Shown here piece by piece: positions 1-8,722 of a DNA stretch of 64,000 bases. Numbering within the stretch: the first letter of the stretch is position 1; every line of letters starts with the position of its first letter. Origin of the DNA: Actinobacteria bacterium HGW-Actinobacteria-4 (GTDB taxonomy: Bacteria > Actinomycetota > Actinomycetes > Actinomycetales > Demequinaceae); NCBI GenBank assembly GCA_002841315.1, contig PHEW01000002.1, forward strand, positions 62,001-126,000. Reading direction: 5' to 3'. A program made the position numbers and the translations under genes. The notes under the pieces were generated by a model. That model was not told the DNA's origin, did no database searches, and saw nothing but the letters and a program-made list of their open reading frames with translations.

Positions 1-818
1 GGTTCACCCGGACGGAGCTTGCGGTAGAGGTCAACGAGTGCCTCTTCCTGGCCGTCAACATTGTCCTTGGCGAGAGTCTCGAGCACTGCCGGGTAGTCGG
101 CGAACTCCTTCTCGATCTGGTCCTTGCTGAAGCCCAGCGACTTAAGGAACAGAGTCGCGGACTGCTTGCGCTTGCGGTCGATGCGGACGCCCACGGCGTC
201 GCGCTTGTCGATCTCGAACTCGAGCCATGCACCGCGGGACGGGATCACCTTGGCGGTGAAGATGTCCTTGTCCGACGTCTTGTCGGGCGTGCGCTCAAAG
301 TAGACACCGGGCGAGCGAACCAGCTGGGACACCACCACGCGCTCGGTGCCGTTCACAATGAACGTTCCGCGCGGGCTCATCAGCGGGAAGTCCCCCATGA
401 ACACCGTCTGCGACTTGATCTCGCCGGTGGTGTTGTTCATGAACTCAGCGGTGACGAACAGCTGCGCCGCGTAGGTGAAGTCCTTCTCCTTGCACTCCTC
501 AGGAGTGTGGCGAGGCTCTTCGAAGTACGGGTCCGAGAAGGACAGGGACATGGTCTGTCCGAAGTCCTCGATCGGGGAGATCTCTTCGAAGATCTCGTGG
601 AGCCCGGCTACCTCGGGGACGTCGGTGCGTCCCTCCTTCTTGGCGGCCTTGATGCGGGCCTGCCAAGCGGCGTTGCCGAGGAGCCAGTCAAAGCTCTCCG
701 TCTGGAGGCCGATGAGGTTAGGAACCTCAATCGGTTCCGAGATCTGTGCGAAGGAAACGCGGCGAGATGCGCTTCGGTTGGTAATGGCTTGAGCCGATGG
801 GGTGCGCGAGGCAGCCAA
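1..818 (-). CDS. rpoB: RNA polymerase beta subunit, N-terminal part (cut by window start)
   Basis: Beta subunit of DNA-dependent RNA polymerase; about 272 N-terminal residues are present and the rest lies beyond base 1. The translation shows the RpoB protrusion region, including [40 protein letters not shown] and [20 protein letters not shown], all near-invariant in the family. The start is taken as TTG at 818 ([12 protein letters not shown]...), with an AAGGA ribosome site at 826-830, seven bases upstream. No in-frame ATG fits the usual actinobacterial N-terminus. It is not directly joined to rplL: about 4.7 kb holding a TetR-ABC operon and a DUF4386 gene lie between them. Confidence 0.97.
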   Translation of the reverse strand, partial: MAASRTPSAQAITNRSASRRVSFAQISEPIEVPNLIGLQTESFDWLLGNAAWQARIKAAKKEGRTDVPEVAGLHEIFEEISPIEDFGQTMSLSFSDPYFEEPRHTPEECKEKDFTYAAQLFVTAEFMNNTTGEIKSQTVFMGDFPLMSPRGTFIVNGTERVVVSQLVRSPGVYFERTPDKTSDKDIFTAKVIPSRGAWLEFEIDKRDAVGVRIDRKRKQSATLFLKSLGFSKDQIEKEFADYPAVLETLAKDNVDGQEEALVDLYRKLRPGE

Positions 819-830
819 GGGTGGGTCCTT

Positions 831-933
831 CCCTCATATGATCGTGTGTGACCACGATGTCTAGCCGCGGCTCCACCGGATCCTGGGGCGAAACCGCTTT
901 CGAGCGGACGCACGCCAGGTAGGCATATGAGGG
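831..933 (-). promoter_or_regulatory. rpoB: rpoB leader: 10-bp inverted repeat and possible promoter
   Basis: A perfect 10-base inverted repeat, CCCTCATATG at 831-840 and CATATGAGGG at 924-933, flanks the rpoB leader. On the coding strand its 3' arm ends immediately before the AAGGA ribosome site. A candidate minus-strand promoter has TTGCGC (948-953) and TCATAT (925-930) with 17-base spacing. If that promoter is used, the distal arm lies in the -10 box and the repeat acts as DNA rather than RNA. The two readings cannot be separated from sequence alone. Confidence 0.35.
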
Positions 934-988
934 CAGGGTTATAGACAGCGCAACTACAGAGCCTAGTCGGTTTTGTAGGACTTGTCCA

Positions 989-1714
989 CTAGGGCCTTGC
1001 ATCTGCGGCGGGAGCGCGATATAAGGCGGCTTCCCGCCCGGCCCAGGCGGCATCGTCCACTCCCCAACCGAGCAAGCGCACGATCAACGCGAGGGCGCCG
1101 ACAAGGCCCGCCATCGAGATCGGGATGAACAGTGCAGGGCCCAGGATGGGGTCGGCAAACAACAACCATCCCGACGCCGACGCGCCCACCACGACCGCGA
1201 GCCAGCGCGGCACGTATCCTGACCGGAACATCAGCACGGCGAATGCGACGGTCGAGGCTCCCAGGAACATGATGCCGATTCCCGCGGCGATGTCGCCAAA
1301 CGCGACCGCGCCCGTCGCGAGTTCCGCGCGCTGGGACTGATCGAAGCCCTGGGATAGGAGGTCGTGCTCCACCATGGCAAGCGGCGCGATGAGCCCGGTG
1401 CGCGAGGCGGCCTTGATCGCCGTTCCCACAATCCCTAGCGCCAGAGCGAGCACTGCAAGTCCGGGCCCCGCTGGGCGCATGAGCCGATGCCACAACGTGA
1501 CGGCGGCCAGCTGAAAGATCATCTCTACGGTGAGCAGCACCACGGCGAGTCGGTAGGTGCCGGCGTGATCGGTCGCGGCGGCGAGCACTGCTCCGGGTGC
1601 AGCAGGATCGAGGATCGACGTCAGGATCGCACCTTGGCCGACGGCTCCGGCGATCACGGTGAGGAGCATGGCGACGGCGACGCCGCGGGCGATGGTGCTG
1701 GGGCGAACGGTCAT
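989..1714 (-). CDS. DUF4386-type integral membrane protein
   Basis: A 241-residue, very hydrophobic protein with about six predicted membrane helices, for example near residues 10-32, 55-75, 85-105, 135-160 and 170-215. Hydrophobicity pattern, length and the FQLAAVTLWHRLMRPAGPG region fit the DUF4386 family, whose function is unknown. The start is ATG at 1714. It stands alone between the ABC exporter operon (ending at 1903) and rpoB, with its own intergenic regions on both sides. DUF4386 proteins often sit beside regulators or transporters, but no partner can be inferred here. The family call is from pattern recognition, not a database search. Confidence 0.7.
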   Translation of the reverse strand: MTVRPSTIARGVAVAMLLTVIAGAVGQGAILTSILDPAAPGAVLAAATDHAGTYRLAVVLLTVEMIFQLAAVTLWHRLMRPAGPGLAVLALALGIVGTAIKAASRTGLIAPLAMVEHDLLSQGFDQSQRAELATGAVAFGDIAAGIGIMFLGASTVAFAVLMFRSGYVPRWLAVVVGASASGWLLFADPILGPALFIPISMAGLVGALALIVRLLGWGVDDAAWAGREAALYRAPAADARP

Positions 1715-1827
1715 GGCGGGGTCCAGTCTTCTCTAGATGGAGCTCTTGGTATCGAGACTTACAGTGTATGTACGAGGACGCTATCAGATCCTCACCCGCG
1801 AGCGCAAGAGGCGCACAGGCGCGGGAA

Positions 1828-1857
1828 AGGCGGCAACGGATCGCTCCGCTGCCGCCT
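1828..1857 (-). terminator. hairpin after the TetR-ABC operon
   Basis: AGGCGGCA (1828-1835) pairs with TGCCGCCT (1850-1857), and the inner CGGA/TCCG extends the stem. It lies about 45 bases past the permease stop. The bases after it on the minus strand are not T-rich, so intrinsic termination would be imperfect. It also closes off the convergent side of the 188-base gap to DUF4386. Confidence 0.55.
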
Positions 1858-1902
1858 CTTTAGCCGCCGTCCCCCGAGGGTGAGCGGCGCCGCCGCTATT
1901 GA

Positions 1903-3567
1903 CTACGCCGTGGACTCGAGGTCCCGCCGCCGGAACCCCACCACCCCGATCGCGATCAACGCGGCGGCGATGCCGGTCAGCACCAGCAGCGGCACCGCGT
2001 CGAAAGGCACCGCCGGGAACTGCGGCACATGGCCGAACGGTGACAAGTACTTGAGCGCCTCGGGCAACCCGATCAGTGCGCGCAGGTACACCGCGACGAA
2101 CGAGTAGGCCACAATCGCCCACACCCACGGGACTAACCGCGGGGCCATTCCGAACAACGCGATCCCCACGGCGCTCACTACCCAGAGGGCGGGGACGTAC
2201 ATTGCCGAGGCGGCCAGGGCATCGGGCAGGATCGACCAATCCCCTACCGACCCGGCCCCTGCGACTCCCAGGCCGAGCCCGCCAGCGAGCATGACGATCG
2301 CTCCGCCCACGAGAGCGACGGCAACGTGCGATCCCACCCAGCGGGTCCTCGACAGGCCCGCCACGAGGAGCGGTTCGGCGCGACCGCCGGATTCTTCGGA
2401 GCGCAGTCGCTGGGCCGCGAGGATCGCTGAGCTGGACGCCATCACCGCCATCACCGTCATCACCATCGCCATGTACGCGGTGGTCAGGTCAGCGCCCACG
2501 GCACCCGGAAGCAGGTCGTCGAGCCCCTCGAAATCCTCGAAGAACGTCTCGATGTCAGCGAACACCGAACCGTACGAGAGCCCCAAGAACAGCAGCCCCA
2601 CGGCCCAACCGATGAGCATGCCGCGCTGGAGCCGCAACGCGAATCCAAACGGATTGCTCAAGGCGGCCGATGCCGTGGCTGGGGAGGCCGCGGGAGCCTT
2701 CAGGCCCGCGCCAACATCGCGCCGAGTGCTGAGCGCCATGCCGATGACTGCGACCACGAGCGCGAAGGCCAGGCCGATCAACAGCGGCCACCACCGGTTG
2801 TCGACGTACACCCGCGTGGCTTGAGCCCACCCGAACGGTGAGAGCCATGACAAGCCGTTGCCGGCGACGTCACCCACCCCGCGGACCACATAGGCAACGC
2901 CGATAGCGGCGAGGCCCATGCCCGCCGCGCCACGCGAGTACTCGCTGATCTGCACAGTCACCAGCGCGATGGAGGCGAACACCAAGCCGGTGACGACGTG
3001 CGCCGCGCCATACAGCAACGAGCCATACCAGTCGATGGTCTCCACGCCCTGGCTCGCAAGCAAGACCGTGAGCGCGGCCGCCACCGCGAGGTTCGCCGTG
3101 GCCACTGTCTTGTATGCCGCGAAGGACGTGGCGTGCCTGCCAACCACGGCGGCACGCACCAACTCAGCGCGCCCCGTCTGCTCTTCAGCGCGAGTGTGAC
3201 GGACCATCAGCAGCACGCTCATGATCGCCACGGTGACAAGGGTGAACACCAACAGCTGGTGCCCCATCATTGCGCCAAAGGTGTAGTTGTCAGGTGCAGG
3301 GTTCACGCCGGTCATCGCGACCATCGCCGGGTTCTCCATGGTGGCCACGATGCTCGCACGGGACTCGATGGTGCCGTAGGTCTCGGTCAAACTGCCGAGC
3401 GAGCTCATGGTGCCTAGTCCGGTGGCGACTGCCCACACTGGGATGCGAACCCGGTCGCGGCGGAGCATGAATCGCACGAGCGTCCAGGCGCCCGTCAGCA
3501 TCCCCGTGCCCTCCGCAGAGTTGTGTGGTGTGGACACCGGGCGCGGTGCGGTTGCGGTGGTGCTCAT
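1903..3567 (-). CDS. ABC-2 type exporter permease (two-lobe, 554 aa)
   Basis: Membrane subunit of a TetR-controlled ABC exporter, acting in the cytoplasmic membrane. At 554 residues it has about twelve predicted helices in two halves. Each half begins with a basic segment and a helix (WTLVRFMLRRDRVRIPVWAV near residue 30; ALRLQRGMLIGWAVGLLFL near 310), as in the long actinobacterial 'antibiotic exporter' permeases. Its ATG overlaps the ATPase stop by four bases (ATGA at 3564-3567), so the two are translationally coupled. Substrate is unknown; lipophilic drugs or lipids are usual for this family. Confidence 0.85.
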   Translation of the reverse strand: MSTTATAPRPVSTPHNSAEGTGMLTGAWTLVRFMLRRDRVRIPVWAVATGLGTMSSLGSLTETYGTIESRASIVATMENPAMVAMTGVNPAPDNYTFGAMMGHQLLVFTLVTVAIMSVLLMVRHTRAEEQTGRAELVRAAVVGRHATSFAAYKTVATANLAVAAALTVLLASQGVETIDWYGSLLYGAAHVVTGLVFASIALVTVQISEYSRGAAGMGLAAIGVAYVVRGVGDVAGNGLSWLSPFGWAQATRVYVDNRWWPLLIGLAFALVVAVIGMALSTRRDVGAGLKAPAASPATASAALSNPFGFALRLQRGMLIGWAVGLLFLGLSYGSVFADIETFFEDFEGLDDLLPGAVGADLTTAYMAMVMTVMAVMASSSAILAAQRLRSEESGGRAEPLLVAGLSRTRWVGSHVAVALVGGAIVMLAGGLGLGVAGAGSVGDWSILPDALAASAMYVPALWVVSAVGIALFGMAPRLVPWVWAIVAYSFVAVYLRALIGLPEALKYLSPFGHVPQFPAVPFDAVPLLVLTGIAAALIAIGVVGFRRRDLESTA

Positions 3568-4460
3568 GACCGCTCCGCGTCGCTGTAGTGACGCAAGAGC
3601 AGCTGCTCGAGCGTGGGCGGGTGGGACACGAGCGACGTGACGCCCAGCGACGCCAGCGCCTTGAGCGCAGCGTCGAGGTGCGCCGGGTCCACCTCGAACT
3701 TGACTTGGCCAGCGTTCTCGGTCAGCGCGTGCACGCCGGCCAGCGAGGCCAGCTTGCCCGCAGGGCTGCCGACGTCGGCCACGATCGTGGTCCGTGCGAG
3801 TTGCCGCAGATCGGTGAGCGTGCCGGACTCGACGACCTCGCCCCGACGGATGATCGACACTCGGTCAGCGAGCACCTCCACCTGGGCGAGGATGTGGCTC
3901 GACAGCAAGACGGTGCGACCGGCGTCCTTAGCCTCCCTGATGCAGTCCTGGAAGACTGCTTCCATGAGCGGGTCCAGGCCCGCCGTGGGCTCGTCGAGGA
4001 TGAGCAGCTCGACATCCGCGGCGAGGGCGGCGACCAGCGCCACCTTCTGGCGGTTGCCCTTCGAGTACGTGCGGCCCTTCTTGGTGAGGTCCAGGTCAAA
4101 GCGCTTGGCGAGCGCGTTCACGCGGTCACGATCAAGGCCGCCGCGCAGGCGTCCCAGGACATCGATGGCCTGACCGCCGCTGAGGCTCGGCCAGAGTTCC
4201 ACGTCTCCCGGCACATAGGCCAAGCGGCGGTGGAGCGACACTGCGTCGGCCCATGGGTCGGAACCGAGCACGCGGGCCTGGCCTGCGTCGGCGGTCAACA
4301 GGCCCAGCAAGATGCGGATGGTGGTGGTCTTGCCGGAGCCATTGGGGCCCAAGAAGCCGTGGACCTCGCCGGGGGCGATGTCGAGGTCGAGCCCATTGAG
4401 GGCGCGGACCTTGCCGTAGTTCTTCACCAGTCCGGAGACTGTGATGGCTGATTCAGTCAT
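3564..4460 (-). CDS. ABC exporter ATP-binding protein
   Basis: Nucleotide-binding subunit for the downstream permease, 298 residues. It has Walker A GPNGSGKTTT (near residue 40), signature YSKGNRQKVALVAAL (a variant of LSGGQ), Walker B LLILDEPTAGLDPL and the switch His in LLSSHIL. The start is MTESAITVSG at 4460; longer in-frame starts run into non-conserved sequence. The weak signature motif (SKGNRQK) is typical of drug/lipid exporter ATPases of this subgroup. It follows the TetR gene by 141 bases in the same direction. Confidence 0.92.
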   Translation of the reverse strand: MTESAITVSGLVKNYGKVRALNGLDLDIAPGEVHGFLGPNGSGKTTTIRILLGLLTADAGQARVLGSDPWADAVSLHRRLAYVPGDVELWPSLSGGQAIDVLGRLRGGLDRDRVNALAKRFDLDLTKKGRTYSKGNRQKVALVAALAADVELLILDEPTAGLDPLMEAVFQDCIREAKDAGRTVLLSSHILAQVEVLADRVSIIRRGEVVESGTLTDLRQLARTTIVADVGSPAGKLASLAGVHALTENAGQVKFEVDPAHLDAALKALASLGVTSLVSHPPTLEQLLLRHYSDAERS

Positions 4461-4601
4461 AGTGAGGTGGTGCCTTTCGTTGAGGATACTTGGGGCCGCT
4501 GAGCAACCACTCCGAGTTCTCACACCCGGTGAATCGACCCTGGCGATAGCCTTCGGGCGCGATATGGCGAGGAACGGGTTGCTGAGTGGCCCCTTGCCGA
4601 G

Positions 4602-5279
4602 TCAGGTGGATGGGCCTGCGGGCGGGTCGGGGCGCGTGGCCTCAACGCCGGAGTCTCCTGACGGGTGAGCGAGGTACTTCGCATAGAAGTCGGGATCGAT
4701 CACGCCGCGACCCAAGATGTCCGCACCCGCAAGCGCCCACGTGGTGAGCTGCTCTGGCGTGCCATCGACGAGATCGACACCCATGAGTCGCTTCGCGTGA
4801 TCGTGCAGCACGATCGAGCCCAGGCTCCACAGTGTCAGCACTATGGCGCGCTCACGTGGGTTGTCGGTGGGGGTGAGCATGCCGTTGTCGATGCCGGTTT
4901 GGGAGTACGCAATCGCGTCCTCGACCAGTTCATCGACGAGCGCCGCGACGTGTGGCGAATTGTCCGCGAGGGTGCGCGCTAGGTACCGGAACAACGGCTG
5001 GATGTCGCCTTGAGCGCGGAAGGCCTCGAGCGGGTCGAGGGACGTGCCGGCCTCCATCGCGGCGATCTTGCGCTCGCGGATGCGCGCGGCCACATACTTG
5101 TCGCACTCGTCGCGAAGTCCGTCTTTGGAGCCAAAGTGGTGGATGACGAGCGCGGAGGAAACCCCAGCATCGGCCGCAATATCTTTGATGTTCGTAGGGC
5201 CGATGCCGTGATTGGCGAAGCGAACGATCGCGGCGTCGCGGACGCGGGACTTGGCGGTCCTGTCCTCGCTGATGGCCAT
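4602..5279 (-). CDS. TetR-family repressor of the adjacent ABC exporter
   Basis: A 225-residue TetR regulator. Residues 10-60 form the helix-turn-helix (RDAAIVRFANHGIGPTNIKD, then VSSALVIHHFGSKDGL); the rest is the ligand-binding domain, with the LADNSPHVAALVDELVED segment typical of exporter-linked members. The start is ATG at 5279, with AGGAG five to six bases upstream; longer in-frame starts lack a ribosome site. It is first in an operon with the ATPase and permease. Candidate operators lie at 5351-5374, so self-repression with derepression by an exported ligand is the likely logic. Confidence 0.9.
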   Translation of the reverse strand: MAISEDRTAKSRVRDAAIVRFANHGIGPTNIKDIAADAGVSSALVIHHFGSKDGLRDECDKYVAARIRERKIAAMEAGTSLDPLEAFRAQGDIQPLFRYLARTLADNSPHVAALVDELVEDAIAYSQTGIDNGMLTPTDNPRERAIVLTLWSLGSIVLHDHAKRLMGVDLVDGTPEQLTTWALAGADILGRGVIDPDFYAKYLAHPSGDSGVEATRPDPPAGPST

Positions 5280-5350
5280 CGCGACTCCTTGCACTCCCTT
5301 GCCGGTGGCACTCGCCACCCGCGCGCGCTGGCACATCACGGACCGGCGCA

Positions 5351-5374
5351 CTGAATCTAGTTCAGCATACTGAA
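5351..5374 (-). promoter_or_regulatory. overlapping inverted repeats, probable TetR operator
   Basis: CTGAATCTAGTTCAG (5351-5365) and TTCAGCATACTGAA (5361-5374) are two overlapping inverted repeats built from the same CTGAA/TTCAG half-site. They lie about 75 bases upstream of the TetR start. A TTGACT hexamer sits just upstream on the minus strand (5381-5386), compatible with a promoter blocked by the repressor. Confidence 0.65.
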
Positions 5375-5408
5375 TGCAATAAAGTCAAGAGCTGGCCAGG
5401 AGAAACAA

Positions 5409-5445
5409 CAGCGGCCAGGCCGACACGAGGTCGACCTGGCCGCTG
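5409..5445 (-). terminator. rho-independent terminator of the rplJ-rplL operon
   Basis: CAGCGGCCAGG (5409-5419) pairs with CCTGGCCGCTG (5435-5445), and an inner CGAC/GTCG lengthens the stem. On the minus strand it is followed by TTGTTTCT. It lies 33 bases past the rplL stop and insulates the TetR promoter from ribosomal-protein transcription. Confidence 0.85.
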
Positions 5446-5477
5446 CCAGTGAAACGAGAACGCAGTGCGTTCGAGAA

Positions 5478-5867
5478 CTACTTGAGCTCGACGGTGGCGC
5501 CGGCGGCCTCGAGGGCCTCCTTGGCCTTCTCGGCTTCTTCCTTCTTGACGCCTTCGAGGACGGCCTTGGGGGCCTCGTCCACGACTGCCTTTGCTTCGCC
5601 CAGGCCAAGGTTCGTGAGTGCGCGAACCTCCTTGATGACCTGGATCTTCTTGTCGCCAACGGCGGTCAAGATGACGTCGAAGGAGTCCTTCTCTTCGACC
5701 TCGTCAGCAGCAGCACCGCCGCCGGCGGGGCCAGCAGCAGCAACAGCCACAGGAGCGGCAGCGGTGACCTCAAAGGCCTCCTCGAACGCCTTCACGAACT
5801 CAGAGAGCTCGATGAGGGACAGTTCCTTGAAAGCATCGATCAGCTGATCGGTGGTGAGCTTAGCCAT
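5478..5867 (-). CDS. rplL: 50S ribosomal protein L7/L12
   Basis: Stalk protein of the large ribosomal subunit that recruits translation GTPases; 129 residues, normal length. It has an N-terminal dimerisation helix ([20 protein letters not shown]), an Ala/Gly-rich hinge (about residues 35-52) and the conserved C-terminal domain with [20 protein letters not shown]. The start is ATG at 5867. It follows rplJ by 57 bases, and the pair forms the L10-(L7/L12)n stalk. The strong hairpin downstream indicates that rpoB is transcribed separately in this organism. Confidence 0.98.
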   Translation of the reverse strand: MAKLTTDQLIDAFKELSLIELSEFVKAFEEAFEVTAAAPVAVAAAGPAGGGAAADEVEEKDSFDVILTAVGDKKIQVIKEVRALTNLGLGEAKAVVDEAPKAVLEGVKKEEAEKAKEALEAAGATVELK

Positions 5868-5924
5868 GGTGGCTTCCTTCCTAAATCTGCGTGGAGTGCA
5901 GGGTTGATGTGAGGGGTACGGCGG

Positions 5925-6446
5925 TTAAGCCGCGTCTTCCTGCTTCGCACGCAGGGCGTCTACTGTGCGCACTGCCTGAGACAGCGGCGCTTGGAACAGG
6001 TATGCCGCACCGAACAGCGACGCCTTGAAGACGTTCGCTGCCTTGGCAAGCAGTACTTCACGGGACTCGAGGTCTGCGAGCTTGTTGACCACGTCGGCAG
6101 AGATAACGCTGCCTTCGAGTACGCCGCCCTTGATGACAAGAGCGGGGTTGGCCTTACTGAACTCCTTCAAACCCTTTGCAGCCTCCACCGGGTCACCGGT
6201 GACGAATGCAATGGCCGTGGGGCCAACAAAGAGGTCTTCGAGACCTGCAATGCCGGCGTCCTTGGCCGCGAGCGCCGTGAGAGTGTTCTTCGCAACCGTG
6301 TAGGTTGCGACATCGCGGAGCTTGGCACGCAACTCAGCAAGCTGAGGCACGGACAAACCGCGATACTCGGTGATCACCACAGCATCGGACTCACGGAACT
6401 GATCCGCGAGAGCCTTGACTGCGGCCACCTTTTCTGGCGTCGCCAT
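5925..6446 (-). CDS. rplJ: 50S ribosomal protein L10
   Basis: Stalk base protein that binds 23S rRNA and L7/L12 dimers; 173 residues. Diagnostic segments are [32 protein letters not shown] and [18 protein letters not shown]. The start is ATG at 6446 with AAGGA six bases upstream; the longer reading frame into the leader is not conserved. In bacteria L10 (with L7/L12) commonly represses its own operon by binding the mRNA leader, and this gene is preceded by a structured leader with an attenuator-like hairpin. Confidence 0.98.
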   Translation of the reverse strand: MATPEKVAAVKALADQFRESDAVVITEYRGLSVPQLAELRAKLRDVATYTVAKNTLTALAAKDAGIAGLEDLFVGPTAIAFVTGDPVEAAKGLKEFSKANPALVIKGGVLEGSVISADVVNKLADLESREVLLAKAANVFKASLFGAAYLFQAPLSQAVRTVDALRAKQEDAA

Positions 6447-6660
6447 GGTTGTCCTTCCGTTGAAACGACCTCCGGCGGTCGGTTCCGGAAAACAACGAAG
6501 CCCCGCGCAGGGCGGGGCTGACACGACAATGGGCGGCCAGGGCCGCCCAGGTGTGGGCCGCGGACACGCGACCTGTCAACACTTTCCTACGCTGGTCTCC
6601 GTGTTACGCGGAACTTACGAGCTAGTCCTTGCGGATGCGCTCGACCGGCGGTCTTGGGCG
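6447..6660 (-). promoter_or_regulatory. rplJ leader, probable L10 autoregulatory region with attenuator
   Basis: About 210 bases of structured leader precede rplJ. Hairpin one is GGGCGGCC/GGCCGCCC (6531-6538 with 6541-6548). Hairpin two is AGCCCCGC/GCGGGGCT (6499-6506 with 6512-6519) and is followed on the minus strand by TTCGTTGTTTT, which looks like an intrinsic terminator inside the leader. L10 leaders are known in many bacteria. Assignment to that family is by position and structure; no covariance search could be run. Confidence 0.55.
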
Positions 6661-6666
6661 TTGCTT

Positions 6667-6695
6667 ACTGTACGGGGTGCGGTGGCGCGGCGCAA
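6667..6695 (-). promoter_or_regulatory. candidate rplJL promoter
   Basis: On the minus strand TTGCGC (6690-6695) is followed after 17 bases by TACAGT (6667-6672), giving a start point near 6660 and a roughly 210-base leader. The same -35 hexamer with 17-base spacing occurs upstream of rpoB (948-953), which supports the call. Confidence 0.45.
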
Positions 6696-6743
6696 ATTGC
6701 GGCAACCCCTGCCGTCCGCAAGGGCCGCCGATACGCTGAGTCC

Positions 6744-7334
6744 ATGGAGTCTGGCCCTGGAGAACCCGAGCCCACCGACCGTCATGCCCGCGAGCTGACC
6801 GGACCCGTCGCGGACGCCCGCCGTGCCGTGCTCAAGGGCTTCGCGTGGTCCGAGGGCCACGCCGATGTGTGGAGCGTGTTCGAGGACGGCCCCCGGTTCG
6901 CCGCGGTGATCGCGGGGCTAGCCCACCTGGCCTCGCGGGACAGCCCCACCAGAATCATTGGTGTCGAGGCGCGGGGTTTCCTGCTGGGCGGCGCAGTGGC
7001 GGCCCACCTCGGCGTGGGCTTCCGCGCGGTGCGCAAGAGCGACGGGCTGCTGGCCGGCGCGAAGGTCTCCGCACAGTCGGCTCCCGACTATCGAGGCCGG
7101 TCCTACGACATGCGCACCCACGCAACTCTCAACGTTGAGGATCGCATTGTCATGGTTGACGACTGGATCGAGTTGGGCTCGCAAGCAACGGCAGTGCGCG
7201 GCCTCGTGGAGTCGCAAGGCGCCCAGTGGCTGGGAGTTGTCACGATGGTCGACGATCGCAACGAGCACACCGCCGATGCTGGCCCTGTGCAGTCCCTGGT
7301 CCTCTCACGTGACCTCGGACCGTCGGCCGCCTGA
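6744..7334 (+). CDS. phosphoribosyltransferase-like protein (adenine PRTase-related)
   Basis: A 196-residue type I phosphoribosyltransferase fold. The PRPP loop is IVMVDDWIELGSQATA (about residues 136-151), matching the hydrophobic-DD-x-x-x-x-G-x-T/S pattern, and GVEARGFLLGGAVAAHLG matches the ARG-F-x-G segment of adenine PRTases. The loop is unusual: Trp and Leu-Gly-Ser replace the common Ile-Ala-Thr-Gly-Gly-Thr, so substrate may differ from adenine. The ATG at 6744 is used; an upstream start at 6654 would extend into the rplJ promoter region. It diverges from rplJ and ends at a shared terminator. Confidence 0.75.
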   Translation: MESGPGEPEPTDRHARELTGPVADARRAVLKGFAWSEGHADVWSVFEDGPRFAAVIAGLAHLASRDSPTRIIGVEARGFLLGGAVAAHLGVGFRAVRKSDGLLAGAKVSAQSAPDYRGRSYDMRTHATLNVEDRIVMVDDWIELGSQATAVRGLVESQGAQWLGVVTMVDDRNEHTADAGPVQSLVLSRDLGPSAA

Positions 7335-7371
7335 AAGTGGGGACGTGATCGAGGCATGCGCCTACGAGAAA

Positions 7372-7400
7372 GGCCGGCCCCCCTTGCGGGGAGGCCGGCC
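7372..7400. terminator. bidirectional terminator between PRTase-like gene and rplA
   Basis: GGCCGGCC (7372-7379) pairs with GGCCGGCC (7393-7400), and CCCC/GGGG extends the stem around a TTGC loop. It lies between the converging PRTase-like gene and the rplK-rplA operon and can serve both. Confidence 0.75.
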
Positions 7401-7506
7401 AAGGTGCCACGCGCGCTCCGGGTAGAGTGCGCGGCGCGACACAGCTCTCGGCGCGTGGTTCCCAGGGTCGCCGGGGGCCAAGCGCGAGCGCAGTGAGTGG
7501 ATCGAG

Positions 7507-8208
7507 CTAGATCTCGATCTTCTTGGGGCTGGCGTCCACGAGGATGCCGGGGCCGTTGGTTGCGGACAGCGACGCCTTGAGGACGTAGCGTCCCTTCGAG
7601 GACGACGGCTTCACGCGCAGCACCTCGTCGCGCACGGCCACGAAGTTCTCGAGCAACTGAACGTCGGAGAACGAGGCCTTGCCGATGATGGTGTGCAGGT
7701 TCGCGTGCTTGTCCACGCGGAACTCGATCTTGCCGCCCTTGATGTCAGACACGGCCTTAGCCACGTCCATCGTCACAGTGCCGGTCTTGGGGTTCGGCAT
7801 GAGGCCACGGGGGCCAAGCACCTTACCCAAACGGCCAACCTTGCCCATGAGGTCAGGGGTGGCCACCACCGAGTCGAAGTCGTTGCGGCCGCCAATCACC
7901 TCTTCAATGAGCTCGTCGCCACCAACGATGTCGGCGCCGGCCTCACGTGCAGCATCGGCCTTGTCGCCGTTGGCGAAGACCAGGACCCGAGCGGTCTTGC
8001 CGGTGCCGTGAGGCAGGATGACGGTCGAACGGACCGCCTGATCTGCGTGACGAGGGTCAACACCGAGGCGGAACACTGCCTCGACGGTGGCGTCGTACTT
8101 CTTGGACGAGGTCTTCTGAGCGAGGCGGACGGCCTCGATCGGAGAGTACGTCTCGTCGCGGTTAACGAGCTGTGCAGCGTCGTTGTATGCCTTGGAGCGC
8201 TTGGTCAT
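7507..8208 (-). CDS. rplA: 50S ribosomal protein L1
   Basis: L1-stalk protein of the large subunit, 233 residues. Recognised by [57 protein letters not shown] (the family signature) and [15 protein letters not shown]. The start is ATG at 8208, 59 bases after rplK. L1 is the usual autogenous repressor of the rplK-rplA operon. The downstream terminator at 7372-7400 separates it from the rplJL unit. Confidence 0.98.
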   Translation of the reverse strand: MTKRSKAYNDAAQLVNRDETYSPIEAVRLAQKTSSKKYDATVEAVFRLGVDPRHADQAVRSTVILPHGTGKTARVLVFANGDKADAAREAGADIVGGDELIEEVIGGRNDFDSVVATPDLMGKVGRLGKVLGPRGLMPNPKTGTVTMDVAKAVSDIKGGKIEFRVDKHANLHTIIGKASFSDVQLLENFVAVRDEVLRVKPSSSKGRYVLKASLSATNGPGILVDASPKKIEI

Positions 8209-8267
8209 CTGCTTCTTCCTTTGCAGTCGTGGTGTCGGGTCAGCGCGACCCCTCCCACTGGGTGGTT

Positions 8268-8699
8268 TTAGGAGACCGTGATGCCCATGGAGCGGGCGGT
8301 GCCGGCGATGATCTTCGACGCAGCGTCGATGTCGTTGGCGTTGAGGTCTTCCATCTTCAGTTCAGCAATCTCGCGGACCTGAGCCTGCGAAATCTTGCCC
8401 ACCTTGGTGGTGTGCGGTACGCCAGAACCCTTAGCGACGCCGGCAGCCTTCTTGATCAGCTCGGCGGCAGGAGGGGTCTTGGTGATGAACGTGAACGAGC
8501 GGTCTTCGTAGACCGTGATCTCCACGGGAACCACATTGCCTCGCTGCGACTCGGTCGCGGCGTTGTAGGCCTTGCAGAACTCCATGATGTTCACACCGTG
8601 TTGACCCAGCGCGGGTCCCACGGGTGGTGCGGGGTTCGCGGCGCCAGCCTGGATCTGAAGTTTGATCAGACCAGCAACCTTCTTCTTAGGGGGTGCCAT
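8268..8699 (-). CDS. rplK: 50S ribosomal protein L11
   Basis: L11 of the GTPase-associated centre, 143 residues, full length. The N-terminal domain has the Pro-rich switch ([20 protein letters not shown]) and the C-terminal rRNA-binding domain ends [20 protein letters not shown]. The start is ATG at 8699 with AAGGA upstream. It is cotranscribed with rplA. A small hairpin (8723-8738) lies in the nusG-rplK gap. Confidence 0.98.
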   Translation of the reverse strand: MAPPKKKVAGLIKLQIQAGAANPAPPVGPALGQHGVNIMEFCKAYNAATESQRGNVVPVEITVYEDRSFTFITKTPPAAELIKKAAGVAKGSGVPHTTKVGKISQAQVREIAELKMEDLNANDIDAASKIIAGTARSMGITVS

Positions 8700-8722
8700 G
8701 TTTGGGTCCTTCTATTGCTCGA

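Noticed and set aside
3588-4451. 287-codon plus-strand frame over the ABC ATPase
   Set aside because: It lies entirely antisense to a conserved ATPase with all motifs, and its own product shows no family features.
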